Shown here piece after piece: positions 13,462 through 26,026 of a stretch of 64,000 nucleotides of DNA; positions within the stretch are counted from its first letter, which is position 1; each line of letters opens with the position of its first letter. A program made the translations under genes and the position numbers. This DNA is from Neocallimastix lanati (nom. inval.) (Eukaryota > Neocallimastigomycota > Neocallimastigomycetes > Neocallimastigales > Neocallimastigaceae), in the NCBI GenBank assembly GCA_016946835.1, contig JACVTC010000034.1, positions 1,041,001 to 1,105,000 of the forward strand, in the 5' to 3' direction. Below the pieces are notes generated by a model. That model did not search any database and was not told the origin of the DNA. It worked only from the letters and a program-made list of their open reading frames with translations.

Positions 13462-13913
13462 TTCTTATCTTTTTTTTTTATTATTTTAATAATCACACTA
13501 TTTGTAATTTGTAATTGAACAAGTGATTATTATTACTATCATTATTATTATTATTGTTGTTGTTATTATTGTTATTATCATTATCATTATTTATCAATTT
13601 CAATATAATGCATTATTATATGTAATGATGAATTATTATTATTATTATTATTATCAATGTCATTATTATCATTTATTAATTTCAATATAATGTATTATAT
13701 TATTATATGTAATCTACGAATTATTGTTATTATTATAATTATTTATACTATAGTTACATTGATCGTTATATATTGACTTTTGATTTAAATTTTTTTTTTT
13801 TTGGTTGTTATTATTATTGTTGTTGTTATTATTATTATAAATAAATAATATTTTATAGTAACAATAGTGATATATATTTTTGTATTTTTAAAATATTTTT
13901 GTTATAAATAAAA

Positions 13914-13950
<37 letters not shown>

Positions 13951-14023
13951 GAAAAAAATAAAAAAAGGTAAAAAAGAAAAATAAAATAAATGAAATATAA
14001 AAAAATATATATAGAAAAAAGAG

Positions 14024-14076
<53 letters not shown>

Positions 14077-17000
14077 GAAAAAGAAAATTATTAGTAATGG
14101 AGAAATAATATAAAATATAAAAGAAAAATAAAAAAGATAAAAAAAAAATTTTTTTTTTTTTTGTAAAGAAATAGAAAAAAAATATATATTTATATATTTA
14201 TAATATTTTTCATTAATTTTAATTTTCATTTATAATTCATATTTTTTTTTCTCCATTACTATTAATTATGAATATATATTATAAATATTATAATTATTTT
14301 AAAAACAAATAATTTTTTTTTTCTAATTTCTTTACTCTATAACTAAAAATTTATTCATTATTATTATTATTATTTTAATTAAATTATTATAAATTTATAT
14401 TTATTTATTAAAAAAATAAAATAAAATAATAATAATAATAATAAATAAATAAATATATATATATATATTTTTTATATATATAAATATTTATATTTATATT
14501 TATACATATAATTTAAATTTATATATATATTTATATTTATTTATATATATTAAAAAAAATAAAATAAAATAAAATAAAATAAAATAAAAAATATATACAC
14601 ATTAGTATTTTAATAAAAAAAAAGAAAAAAAAAAACTTACAGATAATGAAAGGTTGCTGGCTTTATTGGCTAATGGAGATATAGAGACTGATGGATCCAT
14701 AGCAGCACTTAAATGACCACTCGAAATAGAACTAATATTGTTTAAAACAACCGCTGAACCATTAGGAGTACTACCAGCTGAATTTGTATAGGAACGAAGA
14801 GGAGTATTTCCAGCTGAAGAAACATTGGTATTAATATGTAAATTAGAAAAACTTTGAGTGATGGTAGGGGAACGAGTAGATTGAGAATTTAATGGAGAAA
14901 GATAGAAATTGTTTGTCACATCCTCCATTTTTTGTAAATCTTGTTGATAATCATCATTAATCTTAATTGGACTAACAATTTCACTTGGCATATAACCAAA
15001 TAATTTTGTGAGACGTGGTGGAGCATCTAATGGAGAATCAAATTGACTATTGCTACCATTAATTGTATTATTCATTGAAAGTCTATTATTTGAAGTCATT
15101 GGATTTGTATTAATCTTTATTGGAGAATTTGTATAAATTGATGAAACTGGATTTGGTGGAGATGGTAACTGTTGTTGTTGATACTGATATTGCTGTTGAT
15201 GTTGATATAATACTTCATTAGCACTATGAGAATTATTATTATTATCAATAATATGATGACTATCACCAGAATTTGGTTTAGTTGGAATCTTTAGTGGTGG
15301 TAATTCCTTATTATGCCAATCATTAACAAGATTAATAGAGGAATTACTCTTATTGTGAAGTGGCTGTTTGTACAATGTATTTATAGTTGGATTACCATTA
15401 TTAGGATTAGTATTTGTATTGATCATTAAATTATTAGAATTATAGCTATTGTTGCTTGCTCTTTTTTGGTTGTATAATTCACTAGTACCATAACTTATTC
15501 CACTACCATTAGATTTATATATCATATATTGATTATTATCTGATATTTGAGATTTATTGGGTGCATTTGAATTCATTAGATAAGCTTCATTATATTTTTT
15601 CATTATTTCATTCTGTTGATGTTGATGTTGTTGTTGCTCAAACATATAGGAATTATATTGAGTATCCATTAATACTGCTTGCGGTGGTTGTGGTGGTGGT
15701 GGTTGTGGCATAGTAGATGGTGTTTGATACATTGTATAATGATTCTGTGGCAGTATTTGTTGTGGTTGAGAAGTTTGTGATTGTTGTGATTGAGGTTGAG
15801 GTTGAGGCATAGAAACTTGGGATTGATAGGAATACCTATAGCTAACATTTGGATTAGTCATCATTGAATTTTCATTGACGGATGTGACACCATGTTGATT
15901 GTTATTATTATTAGTTGAAGAAAGAGGTATATTACTATTCATGGACATAATTAAAGAATTTCTTATTTTTGCTGATGCTGATTTTGATGAAGTTCTCTTA
16001 TATGAATAAACATTTGGTGCAGAAGAATGATTATCACCTGTTGGAGATATAGTACTCAAACCAGTGTACTTTTGAATTGGTTCATTATCAAATGAATCAA
16101 TAGCCGCAGCAGTTGAATCAATGATATCTCTATTATAATCATCATAAGAAGTAATATGTTTGGTTTGAGTACCAGATGAATTATTAAATTGAATATTGTA
16201 TTGTACATGATTATTATTTGTTTTTGTGTTAGTGATAGGTAGAGATGGTTGTTTGGATTGACGACGACCTGATTCTTCTGCTTCATTTAATGTCACTCTT
16301 GGAGGTACCGGTATATCTTTTTGTTGCTTTTGTTGCTTCTGTTGTTTTTGTTGTGAAGATGTATTTAACTTAGAAGAATGTTTTAATAGCTTTAAATCAT
16401 TAGTTGGATTAGCATTGATTTTAAGTGGGTATTTTAACTTATGGTTTAATAAAAGATCACCAGTTTCCTGAATTTCTTCAACACTGATATGTAAATCAAA
16501 ATCATTAATTAAGAGAAATTCAATTTCTAATTGATTAAGTTCTATCACTGGTAAACCACCAACCTAATAATTTTTTTTTTTTTTTTTTTGATCATTTAAT
16601 TTATTTTTGTATTAAAATTATTATTATTGATTATTATTATTATTATTATTGATTATTATTATTATTGGTTATTATTATTATTGGTTATTATTATTATTGG
16701 TTATTATTATTGGTTATTATTATTATTGATTATTATTATTATTATTGATTATTATTATTATTATTGATTATTATTATTGATTATTATTATTGATTATGAA
16801 TTATTATTTATTAATAATTATTGATTAAAAATTTTTATTGATTATTATTTTATTTTATTTTATTTTATTTTATGAATATAATTTATGATTTAATTTTTGA
16901 CAATCATAAATAGAAAAAATAGATAAATTTTCAAAAAAAAAAAAAAAAAAAAAAAAAAGTTACAATAAAAAAAAATTTTTTTAATTAATAAAAATTATAA

Positions 17001-17790
17001 TATATATAAGTAATAATGAATTTAAATTTAATAGATATAAAAAAAAATAATAATAAAATATCTATTTAAATAGAATTATATATAATTTTCTATGAAGTCA
17101 TTCTTTATTATAATTCTTTTATTTTTTAATTATTTTTTATAATAAAATAAAAAAATTACCTTTGCATAGTGAGAATTTGTAAAGAAAATATCACTATAAA
17201 ATTTAGCAGCAATCATAATACCTATTATAAGTAAACGATGAATATTATATGAATTGATAATGATTGGCTTTCTACGTTTTTTACAGGAACTAACAAAAGA
17301 TGGAGGTTTATTTTGAAGAGTTGCCATTCGATTAAAATAAACTAATACCGAAAGAAAACAATCATTCTCACAAGGTGCGTATTTTAAAATTCTATTTAAA
17401 TAAGCCAAAATATCAATGGTTGGAATGGATTTAGCATGAAATCTTGTCTATAATATAATAATTATTATTTTTTAAATGTTTTTTTTTTTTTGGTTTTTTT
17501 TTTTTTTTTTTGTTATTACGAAAAAAAATTTTTTCGTTTATAAATATAATAGTATTAAATTTAAGTATAAATTTAGTATTGAAATTATATATATATTATA
17601 TAAATATTTATATTTAAAAATGGTTTTTTATAAAAATAATTTTTAAAATTTTATTCATTATTTTTACCAATTCATTTCTACTTTCAGGCATTTTATCTGT
17701 TTGTTCTATTACTTCTTGGAGATATCCAGCCATAAGACGTAAAGTCTCATGTCTTGAATAATTCACTATATCAAAATGTTTACTACTCAT
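12394..17790 (-). CDS. Pho80/Pcl-type cyclin with long N/Q/S-rich tail (four exons)
   Basis: Proposed exons on the minus strand are 17790-17668, 17447-17160, 16563-14641 and 12819-12394. All junctions are phase 0 with GT..AG ends (donors GTAAAA, GTAATT and GTAAGT; acceptors ATAG, TTAG and ATAG). They total 919 codons plus TAA. The Pho80-type cyclin box spans roughly residues 1-165. It contains KSIPTIDILAYLNRILKYA, SVLVYFNRM and YNIHRLLIIGIMIAAKF. SHYAK joins VGGLPVIELNQLEIEFLL exactly at the exon 2/3 junction, the usual cyclin-box layout of this family, which supports the splice model. By family knowledge such cyclins bind a Pho85-like CDK and link nutrient or cell-cycle state to phosphorylation. 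The remaining about 750 residues are low-complexity Q, N, S and P with repeated SP motifs (SPIKIN, SPLNSQ), candidate CDK sites. The start codon is the first ATG of the open exon. The donor of intron 1 is the least certain part. Confidence 0.85.
12820..14640 (-). other. Intron 3 of the cyclin gene (about 1.8 kb)
   Basis: It is bounded by GTAAGT at 14640 and ATAG before 12819. It is made of A/T homopolymers (A run near 14029-14070), (TTA)n at 13421-13460, AAT repeats and AT dinucleotides. It is far longer than introns 1 (220 bp) and 2 (596 bp). No ORF or transposon motif is visible, so growth by microsatellite expansion is likely. Confidence 0.7.
16564..17159 (-). other. Intron 2 of the cyclin gene with a TTATTAG/TTATTGG microsatellite
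   Basis: The region 16618-16800 alternates TTA or ATT triplets with GATT and GGTT interruptions. An A/T homopolymer lies near 16933-16957. The donor GTAATT follows the codon for lysine of SHYAK and the acceptor TTAG precedes VGG. Confidence 0.7.
17448..17667 (-). other. Intron 1 of the cyclin gene
   Basis: It runs from GTAAAA after the leucine codon at 17668 to ATAG before 17447. Removing it joins the N-terminal helix (NYSRHETLRLMAGYLQEVIE) in frame to TRFHAKSIP. T runs fill most of it. Confidence 0.6.
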
Positions 17791-18291
17791 ATTATATATA
17801 TAATTATATTGTAATGACTTTTTAGGACTTTTAATAATATTTATTGATTAATTGTTTTGCTATTATTTTATGTATGATTTTCATTTAATATTTGAAGAAA
17901 AAAAAAAGATTTTATTATTAATATTTAAAAGCAATTTAATTATTATTAAATTATTAATAATAGTAAAATGATAGATTCTTTATTTATTGGTTTACTTATT
18001 TACTTTTTTTGGTTTGTTTGTTGTATTTTTTTGGAGAGTTTTAGCTTTTTCCTTTTTTTTTTTTATTAATTTATTTACTTTAAAAGATATAATTTTCTGT
18101 CAATATATAAAAAAAAAGTTCTATTCTTTATGCAAATTTTTATTTTTATTTTTTTTTAAAGAAAAAACTAAATTAATATATATATATATTTTTCTATAAA
18201 TTATTATTGTTTAATAATTTTTTTATATTTTCGTTTTGTTTTTATTTTATTTTTTTATTATTATAGATTATATTTCTTTTTAACTTTATTC

Positions 18292-18323
<32 letters not shown>

Positions 18324-18883
18324 TATCTTTTATTGTAGTTAAATGTTATATTCTTTTTTTTTTTTTTTTTTTTGGAAACTCTAAATCATTTGCTAAAAAT
18401 TTGAATTTATATTATCTTGTTCTTTCTTTTAGGTTCTTTCAATATATTAACTTTTATTTCTTTTTCTCTGAAAGGAAAGAAATAAAACTTTTGGTTTATA
18501 TATTTTAAATTTATATATCGTATTATATCATCAGTTTCTTTTTATTATTCCTTTATTGTTGAATTATTCAAAATGAATAATATAGAAATAGTATATTTAT
18601 TGTAATATATTTTATATCAAAAGATTTTATTTAAATAAAATTTTTAATATAAAAATATTAATAATATATATTATATATTAGTATTTAAAAAAAAATAATA
18701 ATAATTAATATATTTGTTAAAAATAATATATATCATTAATAAAATTTATGATATAATAAATAATTCTTTCCAATTCTATATATATATATATATACTTGAT
18801 TATGATACTAATAAATATCAATAATAAAAATAATAAATGTATATATTTTTATAAAAATATTTTACTTGAGAAAAAAAAAAAAG

Positions 18884-19172
18884 CAATTTATTAAAACATA
18901 AAGTTATTGTTTTTAAATAATTTATTCTTTCAAATTTGAAGCATTATTATTAATCTTTTTATATTTATAAATATTTTAAACATTTTTGTTTTTTTGTTTT
19001 TAATCTTTGTATTTTCAGAGTTTATTACAATTTATTAAAACATAAAGTTATTGTTTTTAAATAATTTATTCTTTCAAATTTGAAGTATTATTATTAATCT
19101 TTTTATATTTATAAATATTTTAAACATTTTTGTTTTTTGTTTTTAATCTTTGTATAATTTTCAGAGTTTATT
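18884..19172. repeat. Tandem duplication, two copies of about 145 bp
   Basis: The segment starting CAATTTATTAAAACATAAAG at about 18883 recurs at about 19029, each running through TTTAATCTTTGTAT and followed by TTTTCAGAGTTTATTACAA. The two differ by a few substitutions and T-run length changes, so the duplication is fairly recent. Confidence 0.75.
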
Positions 19173-20028
19173 ACAATTTATTATATTTTATAGTATCAAT
19201 TTCATAAATACTTGTAATATATTTATATATAAATTTCTTTTTATTATTGTTTTACAGACATATTTATGTGTTTTGTTTTGTTTCTTAGTTATGTTTTGTT
19301 TTTAGTTTTGTTTTTATTAAACTTTCTTTATATTATTAATTAATATGTAAACTTCAATTATTGAAACTTTTTTTTTTTCTTTTTTTTTTTTTTTTTTGTT
19401 ATCTTTTTATTAATTTTTTTTTTTCTCATATACATAAATAAATAGAATAGAGTTATGATTAATTTACCTAAATGTATATTTTATTATATAATTAGAATAT
19501 AAATATAGGAAATAAATATATAAAAAAAAAAATTTCGTAATAATAGATACTAAAAGAAAATAATAATAGTTTAATATATAAAGTTATAATAAAAATAATA
19601 AAATATATATATATATTTTATTTTTATATCGATATACAATAAATTTAACTTTATATCGAAGAACTAAAGAAAATATAAAATATAATGATAAAAAGAAAAA
19701 TATTTTATTTTTAGGTTTTCTGTTGGTAATTGTCAATTTAAGGTTTATTTTTTTGTTTATTTATTATTTATTAATTTATTAATTTATTTATTTAATTATT
19801 TATTATTTAATTATTTATTATTTAATTATTTATTATTTAATTATTTATTATTCAATTATTTATTATTCATTTATTTAATAAATACTCTTTATTATTTGTT
19901 TGTTTGTTTGCTTATTTAACTAATGATTTTATCACAAAAATATTAATGAATCAATAATGAATTTATCAAAAAATAATTTTAATAAGATGTAAATGAATTA
20001 ATAAATATAATTACAAATAAATTATTAA

Positions 20029-20059
<31 letters not shown>

Positions 20060-20246
20060 ATATTACAGTTAAGTAAAGGATTGTCTTTTTTTCTTATATA
20101 CATCAATTTCTCTATTATTAATTAAAGTACTATTAATATATATACATTATATATTGCAATATTATTCAATATATACTAATAATTTTAGAATATGTACAAT
20201 TTAAATTAAAATTATTTATTTATTAAAAGTAATCTTTTTTACTTAT

Positions 20247-20420
<174 letters not shown>

Positions 20421-20516
20421 TTCAATTATTTATTTCTCTAATTAAATTTTAAATGTCATTTTATATTTTATCATTTTTTTTCACAATGGATTAAAAAAAA
20501 AAAAACTTTGTTCTAC

Positions 20517-21270
20517 GGCAGGCTTTGTTTACCGTAGAATAAGGTTATTTACATTAATTAAAAGCCACATATAATTTACATATTTAAAATATTGGCTTTG
20601 AAAAACTAATTTTAATTACTAAAATAATGATAATACAAATGTATCAATTTTATATAGCCACAATGGTATTAATGATCACATGGCCATGTTTCTTTTTTCC
20701 ATATAGAACTTAAAGTATAATTAAACTATTAATCTTTTTTAGAAGGAAAACAGCTCATAATTTAATATATGGTATAATATATTGTGACATATATAAAAGT
20801 AATTAAATTCTATTTATTAATTAATTAAAATTAAGTACAAAAAAGGAAATTAAAAAAAAAAAAAAAAAGAGAGAACAATGATTTTTTCTAATATAAATAA
20901 AGTTTATTTGATATATTATATATAAATTAATTCAGTTGAATTTCATATATTAAGTATATAATATCAAAAATTAAATAAATATGTCTTTAAATTTTATTAT
21001 TATTTAAATATATTAGCAATATTAACAATTGATTTATTATTTTTTATCCTTTTATGAATAATTTTGTTGTGTATTACATAAAAATAAGAAAAATCAACGA
21101 CAAATAAGAAGTTTCAATTTTAGATAGCAAATATTAAAGATTAAGAAATATAGGAAACAGAGAAAAGGAAAAATCATTAATTATTAATTACCTATTATTC
21201 AATTATTTATTTATTTATTTATTCAATTATTTATTTATTTATTTATTCTTTATAAATTATTTATTTATTC

Positions 21271-21351
<81 letters not shown>

Positions 21352-21790
21352 TTCAATTATTTAATTATTTTATTTATTCAATTATTTATTTATTTATTTA
21401 TTATTTATTTATTTATTATTTATTTATTTATTTGTTTATTATTTATTTATTTATTCTTTATTAATAATTAATAATTACTCCTTATTATTTGTTTGTTTAT
21501 TATTTATTTATTTATTATTTATTTATTTATTTATTATTTATTTATTATTTATTTATTATTTATTTATTTTTTTTTTATTTTTATTATTTATTTATTTATT
21601 TATTAATTATTTATTATTTATTATGTAACATTGGAGGCTTCGCTTACATTTTAATTAGGTTATTGTACATTATATAAAGCCACACATAATTTACATTTTT
21701 AAAATTTTGGAATTTGAAAAATTAATTTTAATTAGTTAAATGACCAAATTTATCAAATTCAATATCCACAATTCTATTAATGAACACATA
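20517..21790. repeat. Diverged direct repeat pair flanking ATTT arrays
   Basis: The blocks at about 20517-20690 and 21628-21790 share a series of matching words in the same order: AGGTTATT, AAAGCCACA, ATAATTTACAT, GAAAAACTAATTTTAATTA and TTAATGA with ACA. They are old duplicates of an unidentified non-coding unit, each next to tetranucleotide arrays. Confidence 0.5.
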
Positions 21791-21929
21791 TAAAGAAATA
21801 TAGTTAAAAGCTTTTGAAAAAGAATTAAATAATATGAAAAGAATGAAAGTTTTTTCTGTTATTGGTGAAATACTGAAGAATCCAAATATTATTTCAACTA
21901 GATAGGTACTTAAATATAAAAAAAATTCC

Positions 21930-23280
21930 TAAGGAAAAATGATTAAATATAAAGCCAGATAAATAATAAGGGGATTTAATCAAGTATACGAAATTAACAA
22001 TAATAATACTTTTTCTCCAACACTCAAACAGGATATTTTTAGAACAATAATTGCAATCACAGTTCAAAACAATTTCAATATTCACCAGATGGACATTAAA
22101 GTCGCTTACCTAAACGCAAAATTAGATGAAGATAACGTATTGATGCCGGAGGATATAAAACGGAGGATATAAACCGAAAGGGATTTTGTAAATTGAATAA
22201 TGAATTATACGGCCTAAAACAATCTGGTAGAATGTGGAATGAAATCTTAAAAAAAGTTTTGCTGGAACTAAACTTTAAAAGATTCATAAGTAAATTATGT
22301 GTATACATAAAAAAAAGATAAATATATTAATATAAACTATTTACTAGCTGTATAGATCGAAGACATAATCGTTACAGGTACAAAGGATGAAATAATTAAA
22401 ACTAAATGTTCAATTATGAATAATTTTAAAGCTAACGATGTAGGCGAAGTTAATTTCAAAATAGGAATTAAGTTTATAAAATGTAAAGATGGCTATTTGA
22501 TTTATCAAAAGAAATATTTGAAAGAAATATTAAATAAATTTATCATTGGTAAATATACTCCAGTGTCTAATACATTGAAAACACAAATTTAAAAAATAAG
22601 AAATCTAACATAACTAAATACAAAAAAACTTATAGGGTCTTTATTGTATTTAGCCATTAGTTCAAGACCAAATATACTATTATCCGTAAATAAAACCTCC
22701 AGAAAGTATGAAGACTGGTATAATGTTTTAAAAATATTTAAATATCTCAAGGGTAACTCTAATTATGGAATAAAATTTTCTAATACTGATAATTTTAACT
22801 TAAATGTTAATGTCAACGCTGATATAGGTAAAGACAAAGAAATAAGAAAATCCACTATTCAATTCATAATGTTTTTTAACTCGGCTCCTTACAAGCTGGT
22901 ATTTTAAACGTCAACATTATGTTGCAATTTTTACTACTGAAAATGAGTGCTACGGAATTCACGAATGTGTAAGACACTGCCTTTGGTATAGGAATGAATT
23001 TAAAGAACGTAGACTTAAACATGATGCTATCAATAAATGCAGATAACAAAATCGCAATTTATCATTGCGAGAAAGAAACAATTAATCCAAAATCTAAACA
23101 CGTTGATTTACGTTATCATAGTATAAGAGAATGAGTCATAAGGAAATATATTACAATAAAATATATAAAATCTGAACATCTTTTGTCTGACGGAATTACA
23201 AAGTATCTAAACTCAACCTAAATGAAGAAATTTAGAAATAACATTTTATATCAATTTTACTGATCTTAAACTTTAGGGGA
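21930..23280 (+). pseudogene. Ty1/copia pol remnant (RT and RNase H)
   Basis: RT pieces in order are GFNQVYEINNNNTFSPTLKQ, then IHQMDIKVAYLNAKLDEDN at about 22080-22135. ELYGLKQSGRMWNE follows at about 22200-22245. The catalytic site near 22350 has decayed to a stop followed by IEDIIVTG, where YVDD is expected. RNase H pieces start at 22644 with YLAISSRPNILLSVNK, FKYLKGNSNYGIKF and ADIGKDKEIRKSTI, with further traces to about 23220 (HVDLRYHSIRE and KYLNST equivalents). Stops and shifts are frequent. The remnant ends at a purine stretch (TTTAGGGGAG) directly before the LTR. Confidence 0.85.
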
Positions 23281-23281
23281 G

Positions 23282-23465
23282 TGTTAGAAATAAAGTTTTA
23301 TATGTTATATTAAATCTTGTATAACTTAAAATAATATATATTTGTTATACTAAACCATTCATGTACAATACAATACAATGTATGATTCATTGTAGCATAT
23401 TGATGAATGTATATCACGTAATTATATATCTACATTAGTTAACCAAATATCTTATACGTACATTT
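23282..23465 (+). repeat. 3' LTR of the copia remnant
   Basis: It begins TGTTAGAAAT directly after the PPT. The end is placed provisionally at the TACA near 23462-23465. No second copy in the window allows the end to be fixed. Confidence 0.55.
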
Positions 23466-23787
23466 TTTATTTTTATTTTTTTTTAATATATCATTAACAA
23501 ATAATTTTAATAAATAATATAATAAATAAAGTTATTTAATAAATTTTTTTTTTTTTTTTTTTCGTTTTTTATCAATAATACTTTTTTTATTTTTAATTTT
23601 TTTCTATAAAAATTTAAAATAAAAAATATATACAAATATCAAATTGTTTAGGTAAGGAATTGAAATTATTTTAATCATTAAAATAATAATTGGTAAAATA
23701 GTAATTTTTTTTCTTGAAAATGCTTCTATATTACATTATATTTTAAAAAGGTTTATACTATATATATATTAAGTAAAATTAACATCA

Positions 23788-24648
23788 ATGACAAAAAAAT
23801 CAAAAAATATAAATGACGGTACCAATATTACTACCATTAAAAATGAAAGTAATATTGATTCCGATAAAAAAGCTGAAATAATTCAAGATAAAGTAGGCCA
23901 ATTATACAAGAAAATAAACTTTTTGGAAAAAATAACTCAATATTTTTTCTATATCAATTTATTAATTGTATTATCATTTATATTTCATATTCAATTTAAA
24001 AATTGGTTCATTCTTCTCCATATTTGTTTCAGTATTATTTATAATGTATTATCAAAATATATCGATCTTTATTTAAAAAACAATGTAGAAACAGAGCATA
24101 GAAAAACTTTTATTAAAAATGCCCTTAATGCCAATATTACAGAAAATAATTCTACCAACAATTACTATAATAATAGCGAAAAAGAATCCATAAAAAAAAT
24201 GGGTTTAAATTGTTTCGAAAGTTTATTATTTTCCGAGTTTATTGCAAATAAAATGATTCGGGAAGAATTTTTGAAAACGACAGGTTTAGTTTTAATATTT
24301 ATTTCCTTAGTCATAAGTACTCATAATTTATTAGATTTTACCCTTTTAATAAGTCAAGCTTTTCTTTCACTTGAAAAACTATATCTATTTATTAAACTAC
24401 TGTACTTCAAAAATCATGTCACCGTACTCTACTCTGATATATATTCTTTGTTTGTCACTTCACGTCCAAAGAATGATCAGGTTTTAATAGCAAAAATTTT
24501 AGATATAACTATGAATTATGAATGTTTAAAGTATTTTTGTAAAATATCACTTTCTTCTCGCATATTCAATAAATATAATTCAGCACTATCGAAAGAATGG
24601 GATGATATATATCATAAAAAAATAGAAAGTACTAACGCTAACCAATAA
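23788..24648 (+). CDS. Four-TM protein of unrecognised family, paralogue 1
   Basis: A single open frame of 286 codons without introns. A basic, polar N-terminus (1-45) is followed by two paired hydrophobic segments (about 52-68 and 73-92). A conserved cytoplasm-like block carries EHRKTFI (103-109), YYNN (126-129) and KMGLNCFESLLF (137-148). A second pair of hydrophobic segments (164-180, 182-203) leads into a soluble C-terminal domain ending YECLKYFCKISLSSRIFNKY (244-263) and KEWDDIY. The downstream gene at 26027 is about half identical with the same layout, so both are real, duplicated genes. The lack of introns and the architecture recall small multi-TM proteins of bacterial accessory regions, which raises transfer from gut bacteria as a hypothesis. 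I do not recognise a named family. It is the only apparently intact gene near the copia remnant. Confidence 0.75.
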   Translation: MTKKSKNINDGTNITTIKNESNIDSDKKAEIIQDKVGQLYKKINFLEKITQYFFYINLLIVLSFIFHIQFKNWFILLHICFSIIYNVLSKYIDLYLKNNVETEHRKTFIKNALNANITENNSTNNYYNNSEKESIKKMGLNCFESLLFSEFIANKMIREEFLKTTGLVLIFISLVISTHNLLDFTLLISQAFLSLEKLYLFIKLLYFKNHVTVLYSDIYSLFVTSRPKNDQVLIAKILDITMNYECLKYFCKISLSSRIFNKYNSALSKEWDDIYHKKIESTNANQ

Positions 24649-25312
24649 AATAAATAGTCAAATATCCAAATCCTTCAAAAGAAATAGAATATTTTTTTCA
24701 AAAATTAAATTATTATAAAGTTTCAATAATAAAAACATAAAAAGCATACAAATATTTTCTTAAAAAACAATAAATAAAAAAAAAAAAAAAAAAAACTTAG
24801 ATCATATAATATATATATATATTATTTGTTTATATCTATAATACTCAAATTTAAAAATAACAAGTTATAAATAATTATATATAATAATATATAATATATC
24901 TTAGAATATTTAAGTTTATAGAAATTATAACTGTAATAATATTTATTGTAATAGAAGTGATAGATGTGGTAATAATAAAGTGTTGTTGATATTTGATTAT
25001 TTTATCGAGGAATTTTACAATAATTATTTTAATAACATTATAAAATCATCATTAAGTTTGATTTACGATATTAATTTATGTTTGAATAATAAAAATTATT
25101 TTATATTAATTAAGGTTTGAATTTTTTAATTTATATCATATTGATTTATAAATTCCCAAATAAATGACATTTCAAGGACATTTCCAATATTGTACTACCC
25201 TAATTTTAAATTTTAGATTTTTTAGATTAAATCCTTAAAATTATATATAAAAATAAAAACATAAAAATAAAAAAAGCAATAATAAAAATTATTATTATTA
25301 TTATTAAAACTA

Positions 25313-25346
<34 letters not shown>

Positions 25347-25569
25347 AGAAAGGGATATGAAAGAAATATAAAAAGTCGTTTTGTAAAAAATAGAATTAAG
25401 GTTTGAAGATTTCATTTTATATCATATTGTTTTATGATGCCAAAATGACCGTCCGGCATTTCAAGGACATTTCCAATATTGTACTACCCTAATTTTCAAT
25501 TTTCAATTTTTTTTTTAAACTAAATCCTAAAAATATAAAAATAAAAAGAAATAATTTTTGTTATTATTA

Positions 25570-25625
<56 letters not shown>

Positions 25626-26026
25626 ATAAAGGAAACATAGAAAAGTCTTTTTTATGTTAATATATAAAAAATAATAATAAAATATAACTTTTAAATAATT
25701 ATTAATAAAAAAAAAAATTAAAATAAAATATCATTAAATAAATATTTATAAATAATATATTATTAATATTATTTTCGGTTATTTTAATATAAAATATTAT
25801 TATATACCTAATCACATAAAATATATATTAAAACAAATGTTTAATACACTTGTTTCTATCAATCTCCACAAACACAAAATAAAAGAAATAGTAATAGGAA
25901 AAAGTTAAATAAAATTCAATATCTATCTAACATTCAATATTTTATAAGATATTTTCATTTATCTATACATAAAAATATATACTAACGATAAAAAGAAAAA
26001 AAAAAAAAAAATTTATTTATTTTCAG
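24649..26026. other. Spacer between the two four-TM genes
   Basis: AT-rich with long A runs (24776-24795, 25317-25344, 25575-25621). It holds a tandem duplication described separately and, presumably, the promoter of the second gene after 25800. Confidence 0.6.
25106..25660. repeat. Tandem duplication of about 280 bp between the four-TM genes
   Basis: Two units begin TAAGGTTTGAA near 25109 and 25396. Both contain CATTTCAAGGACATTTCCAA and GTACTACCCTAATTT, then ATAAAAATAAAAA, a TTATTATTAAAA stretch, a long A run, GGATAT(G/A)AA and AAAAGTC. The A runs differ in length (about 28 against about 47). Confidence 0.75.

Noticed and set aside
13888-14229. 113-codon ORF in cyclin intron 3
   Set aside because: It is a translation of poly-A/T and trinucleotide repeats (runs of F and Y), not a protein.
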